A stretch of DNA of 64,000 nt from Microbacterium sp. KUDC0406. Its GTDB lineage: Bacteria > Actinomycetota > Actinomycetes > Actinomycetales > Microbacteriaceae. Made by a program: the position numbers and the translations under genes. This document shows, piece after piece, positions 1-12,531 of this stretch. The stretch is taken from NCBI RefSeq assembly GCF_021582875.1, contig NZ_CP091138.1, positions 744,001 through 808,000 on the forward strand, given 5' to 3'. The first letter of the stretch is position 1. Each line of letters opens with the position of its first letter. The notes below the pieces were generated by a model. The model worked only from the letters and a program-made list of their open reading frames with translations, searched no databases and was not told where the DNA came from.

Positions 1-564
1 TCCGGCACCGGCCCCGTCGACCCCGAGGAGTGCACCACGGAGGAGCCGTGCACGACCGAGCATCCCGTGCCGCTGTGGACGCTGCGCAAGACCAGCGACC
101 CGGCGTCGGGAACCCAGGTCGCTCCTGGGACAGTGATCGACTACACGCTGACCGTGCTCAACGACGGCCCCGCGCCGGTCGCCTCGGCCACGGTCACCGA
201 TGATCTGTCGGACGTGCTCGACGACGCCGACCTCGCAGAGCCGCTGCCCGGCGGGCTGTCACTGTCGGGAACGACCCTGTCGTGGCGGGTCCCGGCCCTC
301 GCGATCGGTGAGCAGGCGTCGGTGACCTACCGCGTCACCGTGCGCTCCGATGCTTTCGACGCGACTCTGCGCAACGTGGCGGTCGCGGGTGAGGGCGGCG
401 CCTGCGACGGGACATGTGCGACGAGCCACACGACTCCTGCTCACGGCGAGCTGCCGGTCACCGGCGGGACCGTCGCGTGGATGCTGGGCGCGTTCGGCGC
501 GCTGCTGGTCATGCTCGGCGGACTGCTGCGGTACGGGCGGCGTCGCACCGACTCGATCGCCTGA
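1..564 (+). CDS. LPXTG-anchored surface protein, C-terminal part (5' end outside window)
   Basis: The frame is open from base 1, so the N-terminus lies upstream of the window. The visible part has a DUF11-like beta-sandwich repeat (proline-, threonine- and valine-rich; sequence GTVIDYTLTV followed by NDGPAPV). It then has the sortase motif LPVTGG at bases 451-468, a hydrophobic segment of about 20 residues, and the basic tail RYGRRR. This is the classic cell-wall sorting signal: sortase cuts between T and G and joins the protein to peptidoglycan. The substrate or binding role of the missing N-terminal part cannot be told from here. Confidence 0.85.
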   Translation, partial: SGTGPVDPEECTTEEPCTTEHPVPLWTLRKTSDPASGTQVAPGTVIDYTLTVLNDGPAPVASATVTDDLSDVLDDADLAEPLPGGLSLSGTTLSWRVPALAIGEQASVTYRVTVRSDAFDATLRNVAVAGEGGACDGTCATSHTTPAHGELPVTGGTVAWMLGAFGALLVMLGGLLRYGRRRTDSIA

Positions 565-585
565 TCGAGTCCGGAGGCGCCGCGC

Positions 586-827
586 TCAGGGGCAGTGCAT
601 CAGCGGTTTCGGCCCGCTGCGGTCGATTGTGTGCTGGTTCATCGGCGCGCCGCAGAGCGGGCATCCGCGCTCCGCGCGCTGCGCGGCGCTGGGCGGGGAG
701 TCGCCTCGTACGGACCCACCGACGCCGGTCCGGCCAGTCGGATGAGCCTGCTGTTGAACCACGAGTAGAGGCCGCCGGCCTCCTTGATCCTGGTGCGAAG
801 GGGAACGTGGTCTGCGTCTTTCGGCAT
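586..827 (-). CDS. small conserved actinobacterial protein with Cys-x-x-Cys ribbon, frameshifted
   Basis: Translation starts at the ATG at 827 (MPKDADHVPLRTRIKEAGG) and runs in frame to about base 702. The conserved C-terminus (CPLCGAPM, then HTIDRSG and MHCP) is in another frame and ends with TGA at 586-588. One missing base near 699-703 restores a single protein of about 80 residues. The family has no assigned function that I know; the two CxxC/HC groups suggest a metal ribbon. It is divergent from the MarR gene and shares its 46-bp upstream region. The frame break looks like a sequence error, because both halves are well preserved. Confidence 0.6.
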
Positions 828-832
828 GTTGC

Positions 833-844
833 TTAGTGTACTAA
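833..844. promoter_or_regulatory. candidate MarR operator between divergent genes
   Basis: TTAGTGTACTAA is a perfect inverted repeat (TTAGT / ACTAA) with a 2-bp centre. It lies between the start of the minus-strand small gene (827) and the MarR gene (874). MarR proteins usually bind such short palindromes and repress their own gene and the divergent one. The role here is inferred from position and symmetry. Confidence 0.5.
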
Positions 845-873
845 TGATTCGTGTCGAGAGTAGCATCAGGATC

Positions 874-1317
874 ATGACCGAGTCCGACGACCTCCTGCGC
901 CTCGAGAACCAGCTCTGCTTCGCGCTCGTCACCGCCGCGCGCAACGTCGTCGCCGTCTACCGGCCGATCCTGGAGCCCCTCGGCCTGACGCATCCGCAGT
1001 ATCTGGCCATGCTCGCGCTCTGGGAGCGCTCGCCGCGCTCCCTGCACGATCTGGCCGTGGATCTCGCGCTCGATCCTGCGACGGCCTCGCCGCTGGTGAA
1101 ACGACTGGAGAAGGACGGACTCGTGCGCCGCGAGCGCAGCGCCGACGACGAGCGCCGGCTCGACATCGTCCTCACCGAGACGGGTCGGGAACTGCGTCAG
1201 CGCGCGCTCGACGTTCCGCGTCAGGTGATGGCCAGGGTCGGCATGGACGTCGCACAGATCGCCGCATTGCGCGACGGACTGGCGCCGTTCGCCGGACGCC
1301 GCCCCGACGATCTCTGA
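874..1317 (+). CDS. MarR family transcriptional regulator
   Basis: 147-residue winged-helix protein. Recognition region: LHDLAVDLALDPATASPLVK, followed by the wing with LVRRERSADDERRLDI, whose D-x-R pattern is typical of MarR. I chose the ATG at 874 (MTESDD), preceded by a weak CAGGA. An in-frame ATG at 844 would overlap the palindrome at 833-844. MarR proteins are dimeric repressors released by small ligands, often phenolic compounds or oxidants. The ligand cannot be predicted here. It probably controls itself and the divergent small gene through the palindrome. Confidence 0.85.
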   Translation: MTESDDLLRLENQLCFALVTAARNVVAVYRPILEPLGLTHPQYLAMLALWERSPRSLHDLAVDLALDPATASPLVKRLEKDGLVRRERSADDERRLDIVLTETGRELRQRALDVPRQVMARVGMDVAQIAALRDGLAPFAGRRPDDL

Positions 1318-1369
1318 TCCTGCACGCAGGAGTGCCCACAGGCGGTCACGGCCGTCGTCGCGCGCCCCC

Positions 1370-1375
1370 TATGGT
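1370..1375 (+). promoter_or_regulatory. -10 box, leaderless start of DUF4129 operon
   Basis: TATGGT ends six bases before the ATG at 1382, the spacing expected when transcription starts on the first base of the start codon. No clear -35 box is seen. A GGAGA stretch lies between the two, so a very short leader is also possible. Confidence 0.45.
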
Positions 1376-1381
1376 GGAGAC

Positions 1382-2116
1382 ATGCGCCGCGGCATCCGTT
1401 CCCCCGAAGGGCGGACCGGCTCATCCCACGCGCTCCTGATCGGGATCGCCGTCGGCGTCGCCCTCATCCTCGTCATGCTGGTGTCCGCGCTGCAGGGCCT
1501 CCCGAGGTTCCGGCAGGTCGACTGGGGCGACGGCGAACCCCTCCCCGAGGTCTCGCAGGCGCCGCCCAGCGGCACGCCGACTCCTCTGCCGCAGCCCGAG
1601 CGCGACGATCTGCTCGCGACGATCATCGCCGTGATCCTCGCGGTGATCCTCTGTCTCGTCGTCCTCGCACTCGTCGTGCTGCTGCTCATCGTGATCATCC
1701 GCAGGCTGAGGGAGCTGTGGCGCGGGCGCCCGCTCCGGCAGCGCGCCGGCGCCGATCTCGACGAGCAGCCTGCGGCCGCTGCTGCGCCCGTGATCGTGGA
1801 CGCCGTGGTGATCAGACGGGGCATCGCGGAGGCGATCCGCGTCATCGGCGGGTCCAGCGACCCGGCAGACGCGATCATCGCCGCGTGGGTGGGGCTGGAG
1901 CAGACCGCCGCGGACTCTGGCGTCGCCCGTGCCGCGAGCGAGACACCGCGGGAGTTCACGCTGCGGATCATCGCCAGGCGGGCCGCCACCGAGCAGGACG
2001 TCGTCGCGCTGGTGGACCTCTACGAGAAGGTGCGGTTCGGCGGTCACTCCGCCGATGACGGCGACCGCCGCACCGCACGCACCCTGCTCGAACGGCTCGA
2101 GGAGGAGTGGAGATGA
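1382..2116 (+). CDS. DUF4129 domain membrane protein
   Basis: 244 residues with two predicted membrane segments (about residues 17-37 and 80-105, both very rich in I, L and V). They are separated by a proline-rich outside loop, and the C-terminal cytoplasmic DUF4129 region follows (AWVGLEQTAADSGVARA...ETPREFTLRI). DUF4129 proteins are regularly found with MoxR ATPases and DUF58 proteins, as here. In some bacteria these sets assist maturation of enzymes or envelope functions; the role in this organism is unknown. The stop overlaps the next start by ATGA, so translation is coupled. Confidence 0.8.
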   Translation: MRRGIRSPEGRTGSSHALLIGIAVGVALILVMLVSALQGLPRFRQVDWGDGEPLPEVSQAPPSGTPTPLPQPERDDLLATIIAVILAVILCLVVLALVVLLLIVIIRRLRELWRGRPLRQRAGADLDEQPAAAAAPVIVDAVVIRRGIAEAIRVIGGSSDPADAIIAAWVGLEQTAADSGVARAASETPREFTLRIIARRAATEQDVVALVDLYEKVRFGGHSADDGDRRTARTLLERLEEEWR

Positions 2117-2598
2117 AGGGGCGGATCGTGCTCAGCGTCATCGGACTGCTCGTGGCCGGCGCGCTCCTCCTGGTGATGACGGTGCTCGGCATCCCGCTGG
2201 AGTTCGCGATCGCGTGGCTGCTGATCCTCGCTGCGATCGTGCTGGCCACGCGGCAGCCGTTCCTCGACGAGGGCGGCGCCTGGCCGCCGGAGCAGCCGAC
2301 CCCGCTGCTGCCGGGTTCGGACGTGTCGCGCCTGGCCTGGTCGCTGAATCCGCGCACCGGCGTCGCCGGCCACGTCATCGTCGGCCGGGTGGAGCGGACA
2401 CTGCGCCGACGGCTCGCGCACCACGGCCTCGATCTCGACGATCCGGCCCAGCACGAAGAGATCGACGCGCTGATCGGGCCGGGCGTCCGCGACGCGCTCG
2501 GCCGTCGCGAGGTGCGTCGCCGCGACCTCGAACGCGTGCTCGACGCGATCGATCGCATCTCCCCGGACGACATCGACACGGCAAGGCAGGAGAGATAG
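2113..2598 (+). CDS. two-segment membrane protein of the MoxR operon
   Basis: 161 residues. The ATG at 2113 overlaps the stop of the previous gene (ATGA), which decides against the GTG two codons earlier. The first 50 residues form two closely spaced membrane segments (IVLSVIGLLVAGALLLV and FAIAWLLILAAIVLA). The rest is cytoplasmic, charged and predicted helical (HHGLDLDDPAQHEEIDALIG). I do not recognise a named family. Its fixed place between DUF4129 and MoxR genes suggests it belongs to the same membrane complex. Confidence 0.7.
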   Translation: MKGRIVLSVIGLLVAGALLLVMTVLGIPLEFAIAWLLILAAIVLATRQPFLDEGGAWPPEQPTPLLPGSDVSRLAWSLNPRTGVAGHVIVGRVERTLRRRLAHHGLDLDDPAQHEEIDALIGPGVRDALGRREVRRRDLERVLDAIDRISPDDIDTARQER

Positions 2599-3586
2599 AT
2601 GGACACCGACGAGATCACCGAGATCGAGGGAATCGGCCGGCGGGTGCTGGACAGCGTCCGCGGTGCGGTGGTGGGGATGGACGGCCCGCTGACCGTCGCG
2701 CTCGCCGCGATCCTGGCGGGTGGTCATGTGCTGTTCGAAGACGTCCCCGGGCTCGGCAAGACACTCGCCGCTCGCAGCATCGCGACCGCGCTCGGCCTCG
2801 ACTTCCGGCGGCTGCAGTGCACGCCGGACATGCTCCCCGGCGACGTGACCGGTTCGTACGTCTACGCACCGGCCACGGGGGAGTTCCGGTTCCGTCCCGG
2901 GCCGATCTTCACCGGGCTGCTCCTCGCCGACGAGATCAACCGCACCACACCCAAGACCCAGTCCGCCATGCTGGAGGCCATGGCGGAGCGCCAGGTCACG
3001 GTGGAGGGGAACAGATTCCCGCTCCCCGCCCCCTTCCACGTCATCGCGACCTCCAACCCGATCGAGTACGAGGGCACCTACGCGCTGCCGGAGGCCCAGC
3101 TGGACCGCTTCATGGTGCGGCTGTCCGTGGGCTATCCGAGTGCCGAGGGCGAGGCGCGCATCATCCTGGATCGCGTTCGGCGGCAGACGCCGGATGCCGC
3201 CGGTCGAGACCGTCATCGACGCGGAGGGCCTGCTCGGCCTGCAGGCCGCCGTGGAGCGCATCCACGTCGATCCCGATGTCGCGCGGTACTGCGTGGATCT
3301 CGTGCGCGCCACCCGGGCCGCGACGAACGTGGCCGTCGGCGCTTCGCCGCGCGGATCGCAGGCGCTGGTGCTCGTCGGGCGCGCCCTCGCCGCACTGGAC
3401 GGCCGGGCCTACGTGCGACCCGACGACATCAAGCGCATCGCCGAGCCCGTGCTCGCCCATCGGCTGACGCTGACTCCGCAGGCCTGGGCGCAGGGGGTCG
3501 ACCCGGCGTCGATCGTGGCGACGGTCGTCGCTCAGACGCCGGTCCCGCCGACGATCGCGGGCGCGCCGAGCGCGGTGTCCGCGTGA
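2599..3586 (+). CDS. MoxR family AAA+ ATPase, one frameshift
   Basis: AAA+ ATPase with Walker A in DVPGLGKTLAARS (about residues 48-60), Walker B in LLLADEINRT, and sensor 1 in VIATSNP. The N-terminal frame runs from 2599 to about 3198; the lid domain (VETVIDAEGLLGLQAAV and on) is in the next frame and stops at 3586. Removing one base around 3196-3200 joins both into a normal protein of about 329 residues. MoxR ATPases act as chaperones with the VWA or DUF58 protein encoded beside them. AGGAGAG lies just before the ATG. The break is probably a sequence error. Confidence 0.85.
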
Positions 3587-3599
3587 CGAGGGCGACCGT

Positions 3600-4930
3600 A
3601 TGAGCGAGTTCCGTACGGCGGCTCCGTCGATCGGGGCTCCCGGTGCTCGCGTGACGGCGCCGCTGGTGTGGCATCGCACACCCGTCGTCGCGGTCGCCCT
3701 CGCCGGCGCCGTGCTGCTCGCCGCGGTCGGCCTCGCGCTGTCCCGCCCCGACCTCGTCGCCGTCGGGATCCCGCTCGCACTGTGCTTCGTCTGGACTCTG
3801 CTGCGCCGTCCCTCCGGCGGGATGCTTGAGGTCGCGCTGAGCGCCGCCGCGGGGAGGGCACCGTCGAAGGGCGGGTCGACATCGGGGCGGAGGCCGACTG
3901 GGCACAGCTCGCCGTCGATCAGGCCGGACGGCGGACGGGCATGGCCGACGTGGCCCCGGTCGGGGGCGCGCTGCGCTCCCGCGCCCGGCTGCGACACTCC
4001 GGTCCGGTCGAGCTGCTCGTCGTCACGGCGAGAGCCGTGGCGCTGGACGGCGCATGGATCTCGAGCGCCGCGCCGACGGCCCGGCTGCGCTGGAACGCCG
4101 TACCCGCACTGCGCCGGCTCCGCGAGCTGCCGGTGGCACCGCGGCTGACCGGGCTGCACGGCGCTCACGAGGGCGCGAGGCCCGGGCAGGGCGGCGACTT
4201 CCGGGACATCCATCCCTTCGCGCCCGGTGATGAGCTGCGTCGGGTCGACTGGCGTGCGACCGCGCGGCTCGCGCGGACGCCAGGGGAACTGTATGTGCGC
4301 CGGGTGAACACGCTCAGCGACAGCTCGGTGGTGATCGCCGTCGACACTGCCGACGACCTCGGCGAGGTCGTCGCGACCTGGGGGACCGGCGATCTCGAGC
4401 ACAGCGGCACCACCTCGCTCGACCTCGCGCGCGAAGCAGCCCTGTCGATCGCGACCGCGGCTATCGAGACGGGCGATCGGGTGGCGTTCCACGAGCTCGC
4501 GCCCGGCGGGCGCAGCCTGCGCAGCGGGGCCGGGGCTCGGCACCTGGCGCGCCTGCGCGACGTGATCTCCGCCACGGGGCCCAGCGGAGACGGCTCGCGG
4601 TTCCGACGCACGCCGCCGGTCCCGCAGGGCTCCATCGTCTTCGTGCTGTCCACCTTCTTCGACGGGGCCGCCGCCGAGCTCGCCACCCGCTGGCGCGCCT
4701 CGGGCCACGCCGTGGTCGCCGTCGACGTGCTGCCCGATCCCGATGACGCGCGCCTGAGCGTCGAGCAGAGGCTGGCGACGCGCACCCTGCTCGCCGAGCG
4801 CAGCGACATCCTCGTCGACCTGCGGCGCACCGGCGTGGATGTGCTCGCCTGGCGGGGTGGCGATGCTGACTCCACGCTCCGGATGCTACTCCGCGGCCGG
4901 CATGCGCACTCGACGGCGGTGCGGCGATGA
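3600..4930 (+). CDS. DUF58 domain membrane protein, one frameshift
   Basis: About 443 residues after correction. The N-terminus has two membrane segments (VVAVALAGAVLLAAVGLAL and VAVGIPLALCFVW). The C-terminal part carries the DUF58 signature FRDIHPFAPGDELRRVDW, followed by a VWA-like core (SSVVIAVDTADD). The frame changes near base 3842 beside GCCGCCGCGGGG; one missing base explains it. DUF58 proteins pair with MoxR ATPases, as here. The stop overlaps the next start (ATGA). The biological substrate is unknown. Confidence 0.85.
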
Positions 4931-5478
4931 AGGGACTCTCGCGGCGGTCGCACGGCTTCCGTGTGCCGGCATCCGTTCCGGGGCTCGTGATCCGGCTTGT
5001 TCTCGTGGCTCTCGTGATCGCCGTCTCCTTCGCACTGATCCCCGTGCCGATGTGGCGCTGGATCGCGATCGCGGCGGCGACGGCGAGCGTGATCGTGCCG
5101 CGCACGATGGTGGCGTGGGTGGCCGCGGCGTCCCTCCCGGTCGGGATGCTGATGACGGAACCGTCCGCGGCTCGCACGGCGCTGGCGGTGCTGCTGGTGC
5201 ACGCGATCCACGTGCTGGCGGCGATCGGGCTCACCGTGCCGCTGCGCTCGCGGCTCGCGCTGCGCGCGCTGCTGCCGAGCGCGCGCCGGTTCACGGTGAT
5301 CCAGCTGATCGCCCAGCCGCTCGCGTTCGCGGGATCGCTGCTGGTCGCGCAGTCGTCCGGCGTCCGGATCGCCTGGCTCGCCCCGCTGGGAGCGGTGCTG
5401 CTGCTCGCCGGGATCGTGCTCGCCCTGCGTGCGCTGCGCCGAGTGGATGCCGCACGGGGTGCCGGCGCCGGTCGCTGA
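4927..5478 (+). CDS. polytopic membrane protein of the MoxR operon
   Basis: 183 residues, almost entirely hydrophobic, with about five to six predicted membrane segments (for example LVIRLVLVALVIAVSFALI and AVLLLAGIVLALRAL). No catalytic motif is visible and I do not recognise a named family. The start overlaps the DUF58 stop by ATGA, so it is the last gene of the DUF4129-MoxR-DUF58 transcript. Confidence 0.65.
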   Translation: MKGLSRRSHGFRVPASVPGLVIRLVLVALVIAVSFALIPVPMWRWIAIAAATASVIVPRTMVAWVAAASLPVGMLMTEPSAARTALAVLLVHAIHVLAAIGLTVPLRSRLALRALLPSARRFTVIQLIAQPLAFAGSLLVAQSSGVRIAWLAPLGAVLLLAGIVLALRALRRVDAARGAGAGR

Positions 5479-5512
5479 GAGCTCGTCCGGCCCCGGTGTC
5501 GGTGGCCCCTCC

Positions 5513-5518
5513 TAGACT
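5513..5518 (+). promoter_or_regulatory. -10 box, leaderless uvrA promoter
   Basis: TAGACT ends six bases before the GTG start at 5525, so transcription likely begins on the start codon. There is no ribosome-binding sequence before the GTG, which fits leaderless translation. No SOS box is obvious in the 46-bp gap upstream. Confidence 0.55.
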
Positions 5519-5524
5519 TGTCTG

Positions 5525-8433
<2,909 letters not shown>

Positions 8434-8434
<1 letters not shown>

Positions 8435-10412
8435 TGGCCGACGTGCTCCCGTACCGGCCGCGGACCGGGAGATCCCGACCGACCCCGGGGTCTACCGGTT
8501 CCGCGATGCGGACGGCCGGGTGCTCTACGTCGGCAAGGCGAAGAACCTGCGTCAGCGGCTGTCGAACTACTTCGCTCCGCTGCGCACACTGCACGAGCGC
8601 ACCAGGCGGATGGTCACGACCGGCGGCATCCGTGGAGTGGACGGTCGTCGCGACCGACGTCGACTCGCTCCAGCTGGAGTACATGTGGATCAAGGAGTTC
8701 GATCCGCCCTTCAACGTGCGTTACCGGGACGACAAGTCCTACCCGTTCATGGCGATCACGCTCGCCGACGAGGCGCCGCGCGTGATCGTCACGCGCAACA
8801 GGCGGATCCCGGGGCGAAGTACTTCGGCCCGTTCCCCAAGGTGTGGGCGGTGCACGACACGATCGACCTGATGGTCAAGGCCTTCCCGATCCGCACCTGC
8901 AGCGACTCCAGCTATCGCAAGGCGATGCAGACCGGCAGGCCGTGCTTCCCCGGCCAGATCGGCAAGTGCGGCGGGCCCTGCTCGATGACGTGCACCATCG
9001 AGGAGCACCGTGCGATGGTCGACGACTTCATCGCGTTCATGGAGGGCGGCGACGAGCGCTTCACCCGCGAGCTCACCAAGCGGATGCGGGAGGCGTCCGC
9101 CGCGATGGACTACGAGGCCGCGGCGAGGTACCGCGACAAGCTCGCCTCGATCGACGCCGTTCTCGGCAAGAGCGCTCTGGTGCTGCCCGCCGACGAGGAC
9201 GCCGACCTGTTCGGCATCGCCGAGGACGAGCTCTCCGCAGCCGTGCAGCACTTCGTGATCCGGGGTGGCCGCGTGCGCGGCGTGCGCGCCACGGCGATCG
9301 ACAAGGAGCTCGACATCTCCGGCTCCGACCTGGTCGACCAGGTGTTGCAGCGCGCCTACGGGGAGTCCGCCGACGTGCCGCGGCGCATCCTGGTGCCGTC
9401 ACTGCCCGACGACGCCGTCGAACTCGAGCAGTGGCTGCGCGAGCGACGCGGCAAGAAGGTCGAGATCGCCGTGGCGCAGCGCGGGCAGCGCGCCGAGCTC
9501 ATGCGCACCGCCACGCTGAACGCGACGCAGGCGCTGATCCGGCACAAGACCAAGCGCACCAGCGACTACGTCGCCCGCACACAGGCGCTCACCGACCTGC
9601 AGGAGGCGCTCGGCATGGACGAGGCGCCGCTGCGGATCGAATGCTACGACATCTCGCACCTCGGCGGCACGAACGTCGTCGCCTCGATGGTGGTCTTCGA
9701 GGACGGGCTGCCGCGCAAGGATCAGTACCGCTCGTTCAACATCGCCGAGACGACGGATGACACCGATTCGATGTATCAGGTGCTCATGCGCCGGCTCGCG
9801 CACATCGACCGCCAGGGTTCCCCGGTCGTTGAGCGAGCGGAGCGAGACGAAACGCCCGATCCCACGGCCGAGCTCGTCGACCCTTCGGCAGGCTCAGGGA
9901 CCCAGCCCAAGAGGCCCCGGTTCGCCTACCGCCCGCAGCTGCTCATCGTCGACGGCGGCCAGCCGCAGGTCGCCGCCGCCGCGAGGGCACTGCGCGACAG
10001 CGGAGCCACCGGCATCGCACTGTGCGGGATCGCCAAGCGCCTCGAGGAGATCTGGCTGCCCGGCGATGACTATCCGGTCATCCTGCCCCGCACCAGTGAG
10101 GCGCTCTATCTCGTGCAGCGGCTGCGTGACGAGGCGCACCGGTTCGCCATCACCCACCAGCGCCGCCGGCGCCGACGCGACATCACCACGGTGCTGTCCG
10201 AGGTCCCCGGACTCGGGGACGCCAGGATCAAGGCACTGCTGAAGCACTTCGGCTCCGTCGCGAAGCTGCGCGCCGCCGACGCGGAGCAGATCCAGGAGGT
10301 CAGCGGGATCGGTCCGGCACTCGCGCGCAGCATCCAGGCACGGCTCTCGAAGGGAACCGCAGAGGAGACGGCGCGACCGGCCGGCGCCCTCGAAGCGGGC
10401 GAGGCCCCCTGA
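8434..10412 (+). CDS. uvrC: excinuclease ABC subunit C, three frameshifts
   Basis: UvrC makes both cuts in nucleotide excision repair. The GIY-YIG domain is at the N-terminus ([20 protein letters not shown]), followed by a Cys cluster ([13 protein letters not shown]), the UVR motif, an RNase H-like domain and C-terminal helix-hairpin-helix motifs ([29 protein letters not shown]). Frame changes occur near 8470 (missing base), 8625 (extra base) and 8812 (missing base); corrected length is about 659 residues. Two dispersed repeats at 9824-9905 add about 28 in-frame residues around residue 465. The start overlaps the uvrA stop. Confidence 0.93.
9824..9854 (+). repeat. dispersed repeat, type B, inside uvrC
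   Basis: GGTCGTTGAGCGAGCGGAGC followed by GAGACGAAACG. A second copy lies at 25412-25442 in the 3' end of an aldehyde dehydrogenase gene. It is read in frame as [10 protein letters not shown]. Confidence 0.75.
9881..9905 (+). repeat. dispersed repeat, type A, inside uvrC
   Basis: CCCTTCGGCAGGCTCAGGGA followed by CCCAG, 26 bp after the type B copy. The two together form an 82-bp block that keeps the uvrC frame open and is read as DPSAGSGTQ. Confidence 0.75.
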
Positions 10413-10438
10413 AGCTGGAGGCCGAGGGAAGGGGCGCC

Positions 10439-11344
10439 ATGACCGCGGCGGAGACGGCGGACGAAGAGACCACTGTCGAGGAGCAGGGCGAGTTCCTCAT
10501 CGTCACCGGCATGTCAGGGGCCGGCCGCACCACAGCGGCGAACGCCCTCGAAGACCTCGGCTGGTACGTGGTCGACAACCTGCCCCCGCAGATCCTGCGC
10601 CCGCTGCTCGATCTCACCGGTATGGGCGGGGCGAACCTGCCGAAGGTGGCGGCCGTGGTCGACGTGCGTGGCCGCAATCTCTTCGACGACTTCCCCGGTG
10701 TCGCGCGCGCCCTGCGCTCCCGCGGGTCGGGAGTGAAGGTGCTGTTCCTGGACGCGTCCGATGACGTGCTGGTGCGCCGGTTCGAGTCCGTGCGGCGGCC
10801 GCATCCGCTGCAGGGCGACGGCACGCTGCTGGACGGCATCCGCACCGAGCGCTCCCGCCTGGCGATGGTTCGCGAGGCGGCGGATCTGGTGATCGACACC
10901 ACGAACCTGAACATCCACCAACTGGCCACTCAGGTCACCGAGATGTTCTCCGAGGAGGGGGCGGCGCGCCATCGCCTGACGCTGCTCAGCTTCGGATTCA
11001 AGTACGGGCTGCCCACCGACGTCGACCTCGTCGCCGACATGCGCTTCCTGCCCAACCCGTTCTGGAACGAGGAGCTGCGCGGGCTGACCGGCCAGGACGA
11101 GTCGGTCCGTGAGTACGTGCTGTCGCGCGACGGCGCGAAGGAGTTCCTGGACGCCTACGCGACCGCGCTCGTGCCCGTGCTCGAGGGGTACCAGCGCGAG
11201 AACAAGAGTCATTCCACGGTCGCGATCGGATGCACCGGGGGCAAGCACCGTTCGGTGGCGATGGCAGAGGAATTGGGCCGCAGGCTCGGTCAGATCCCCG
11301 GGGTGGCCGTCAACATCCGCCACCGCGACCTCGGCCGGGAGTAG
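10439..11344 (+). CDS. rapZ: RNase adapter / nucleotide-binding protein RapZ
   Basis: 301 residues, normal length. N-terminal P-loop GMSGAGRTT (about residues 24-32) has Arg where many family members have Lys. The C-terminal domain carries the family-typical stretches FGFKYGLP, DMRFLPNPFW and IGCTGGKHRSV. In Enterobacteria RapZ controls glucosamine-6-phosphate synthase through small RNAs. In actinobacteria the role is not settled, but the gene is conserved between uvrC and whiA, as here. GGAAGGGG lies upstream of the ATG. Confidence 0.95.
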   Translation: MTAAETADEETTVEEQGEFLIVTGMSGAGRTTAANALEDLGWYVVDNLPPQILRPLLDLTGMGGANLPKVAAVVDVRGRNLFDDFPGVARALRSRGSGVKVLFLDASDDVLVRRFESVRRPHPLQGDGTLLDGIRTERSRLAMVREAADLVIDTTNLNIHQLATQVTEMFSEEGAARHRLTLLSFGFKYGLPTDVDLVADMRFLPNPFWNEELRGLTGQDESVREYVLSRDGAKEFLDAYATALVPVLEGYQRENKSHSTVAIGCTGGKHRSVAMAEELGRRLGQIPGVAVNIRHRDLGRE

Positions 11345-11378
11345 GCTCTCTGGAACGTTGGGGACGGCCGGTTCCTTG

Positions 11379-11384
11379 TAAGCT
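11379..11384 (+). promoter_or_regulatory. -10 box upstream of whiA
   Basis: TAAGCT 45 bases before the whiA GTG. It fits the actinobacterial TANNNT pattern and would give a leader of about 38 bases containing the AAGAGGAG ribosome-binding site. Confidence 0.4.
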
Positions 11385-11428
11385 TGTCCCTTGCGCCGCG
11401 ATCCGGCGCGCGGAGCAAGAGGAGTCCC

Positions 11429-12422
11429 GTGGCACTAACCACCGACGTCAAGGCGGAACTGGTCAGCATCCGGAACGCACCCCCTTCGGTGCGCGTCGCG
11501 GAGGTGACCACCATCCTCCGGTTCGCCGGCGGTCTGCACTCCATCGCGGGTCGCGTCGCCGTCGAGGCCGAGGTGGATGCGGAGACGCTGGCGCGTCGTG
11601 TCGCCCGCGATCTCGCGGAGATCTACGGCGTGCGACCCGAGATCGCCCAGGTGAAGTCCAGCACCGCGCAGACCGGCGGAGCGGCCGAGAGCCCGCGCTG
11701 GGCCGTGCGCGTGATCGCCGCGGGTGAGACCCTCGCCCGTCAGACCGGTCTTCTCGACCCTCGTCGCCGTCCGGTCGCGCGGTCTGCCGAACCGTCTGAC
11801 CACGGGTTCGCGCGAGGAGCTCGCCGGCATCTGGCGCGGTGCGTTCCTCGCCGCCGGTTCGCTCAGCGAGCCCGGCCGTTCTGCGATGCTCGAGGTCGCC
11901 TGCCCGTCGTCCGAGGCCGCGATGGCCCTGGTCGGTGCGGCGCACCGTCTCGGCATCGCCTCCAAGGCCCGCGAGGTGCGCGGCATGCCGCGCGTCGTCG
12001 TGCGCGAGGGCGAGGCGATCCGCGGCATCCTGGCCGTGATGGGCGCCCAGCGGACCGCCGCGGCCTGGGAGGAGATGCGCCAGCGTCGCGAGGTGCGCGC
12101 CGGCGTGAACCGCCTCGTGAACTTCGACGACGCCAACCTGCGCCGGTCCGCGCAGGCAGCCGTCGCCGCCTGTGCGCGCGTCGAGCGCGCACTCGAGATC
12201 CTCGGCGACGAGGTTCCGGAACACCTGCGCGTCGCCGGCCGTCTGCGGCTGGAGCACCGCGAGGCCAGCCTCGACGAGCTCGGCCATCACGCCGAGCCGC
12301 CGCTGACCAAGGACGCCGTCGCAGGCCGCATCCGCCGTCTGCTGGCGATGGCCGACAAGCGCGCGCAGCAGGAGGGCATCCCGGGCACCGAGGCCGCAGT
12401 TCCGGCCGGCCTGGACGGCTGA
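11429..12422 (+). CDS. whiA: DNA-binding protein WhiA, one frameshift
   Basis: About 330 residues after correction. WhiA combines a LAGLIDADG-like N-terminal fold with a C-terminal helix-turn-helix ([20 protein letters not shown]). In Streptomyces it works with WhiB to switch on sporulation and division genes; in non-sporulating Microbacteriaceae it is kept in the same place. Start is GTG at 11429 behind AAGAGGAG ([11 protein letters not shown]). The frame changes near 11773 (GTCGCGCGGT reads correctly if one base is removed), which is probably a sequence error. Confidence 0.93.
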
Positions 12423-12441
12423 ACACCCGCATTCTTTCCGC

Positions 12442-12476
12442 ATCGTGGGCGCTTCCGCACCGGAGGCGCCCACGAT
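12442..12476 (+). terminator. hairpin after whiA
   Basis: Inverted repeat with a 16-bp stem (one G-U pair) and a CAC loop: ATCGTGGGCGCTTCCG against CGGAGGCGCCCACGAT. It lies 20 bases after the whiA stop. There is no T run, as is usual in this GC range. Confidence 0.65.
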
Positions 12477-12531
12477 CCGTATCCCGTGGTCATCCTCGGA
12501 AGCTTCCGGTCCGCAGGCGCGTTGTCGTCAG

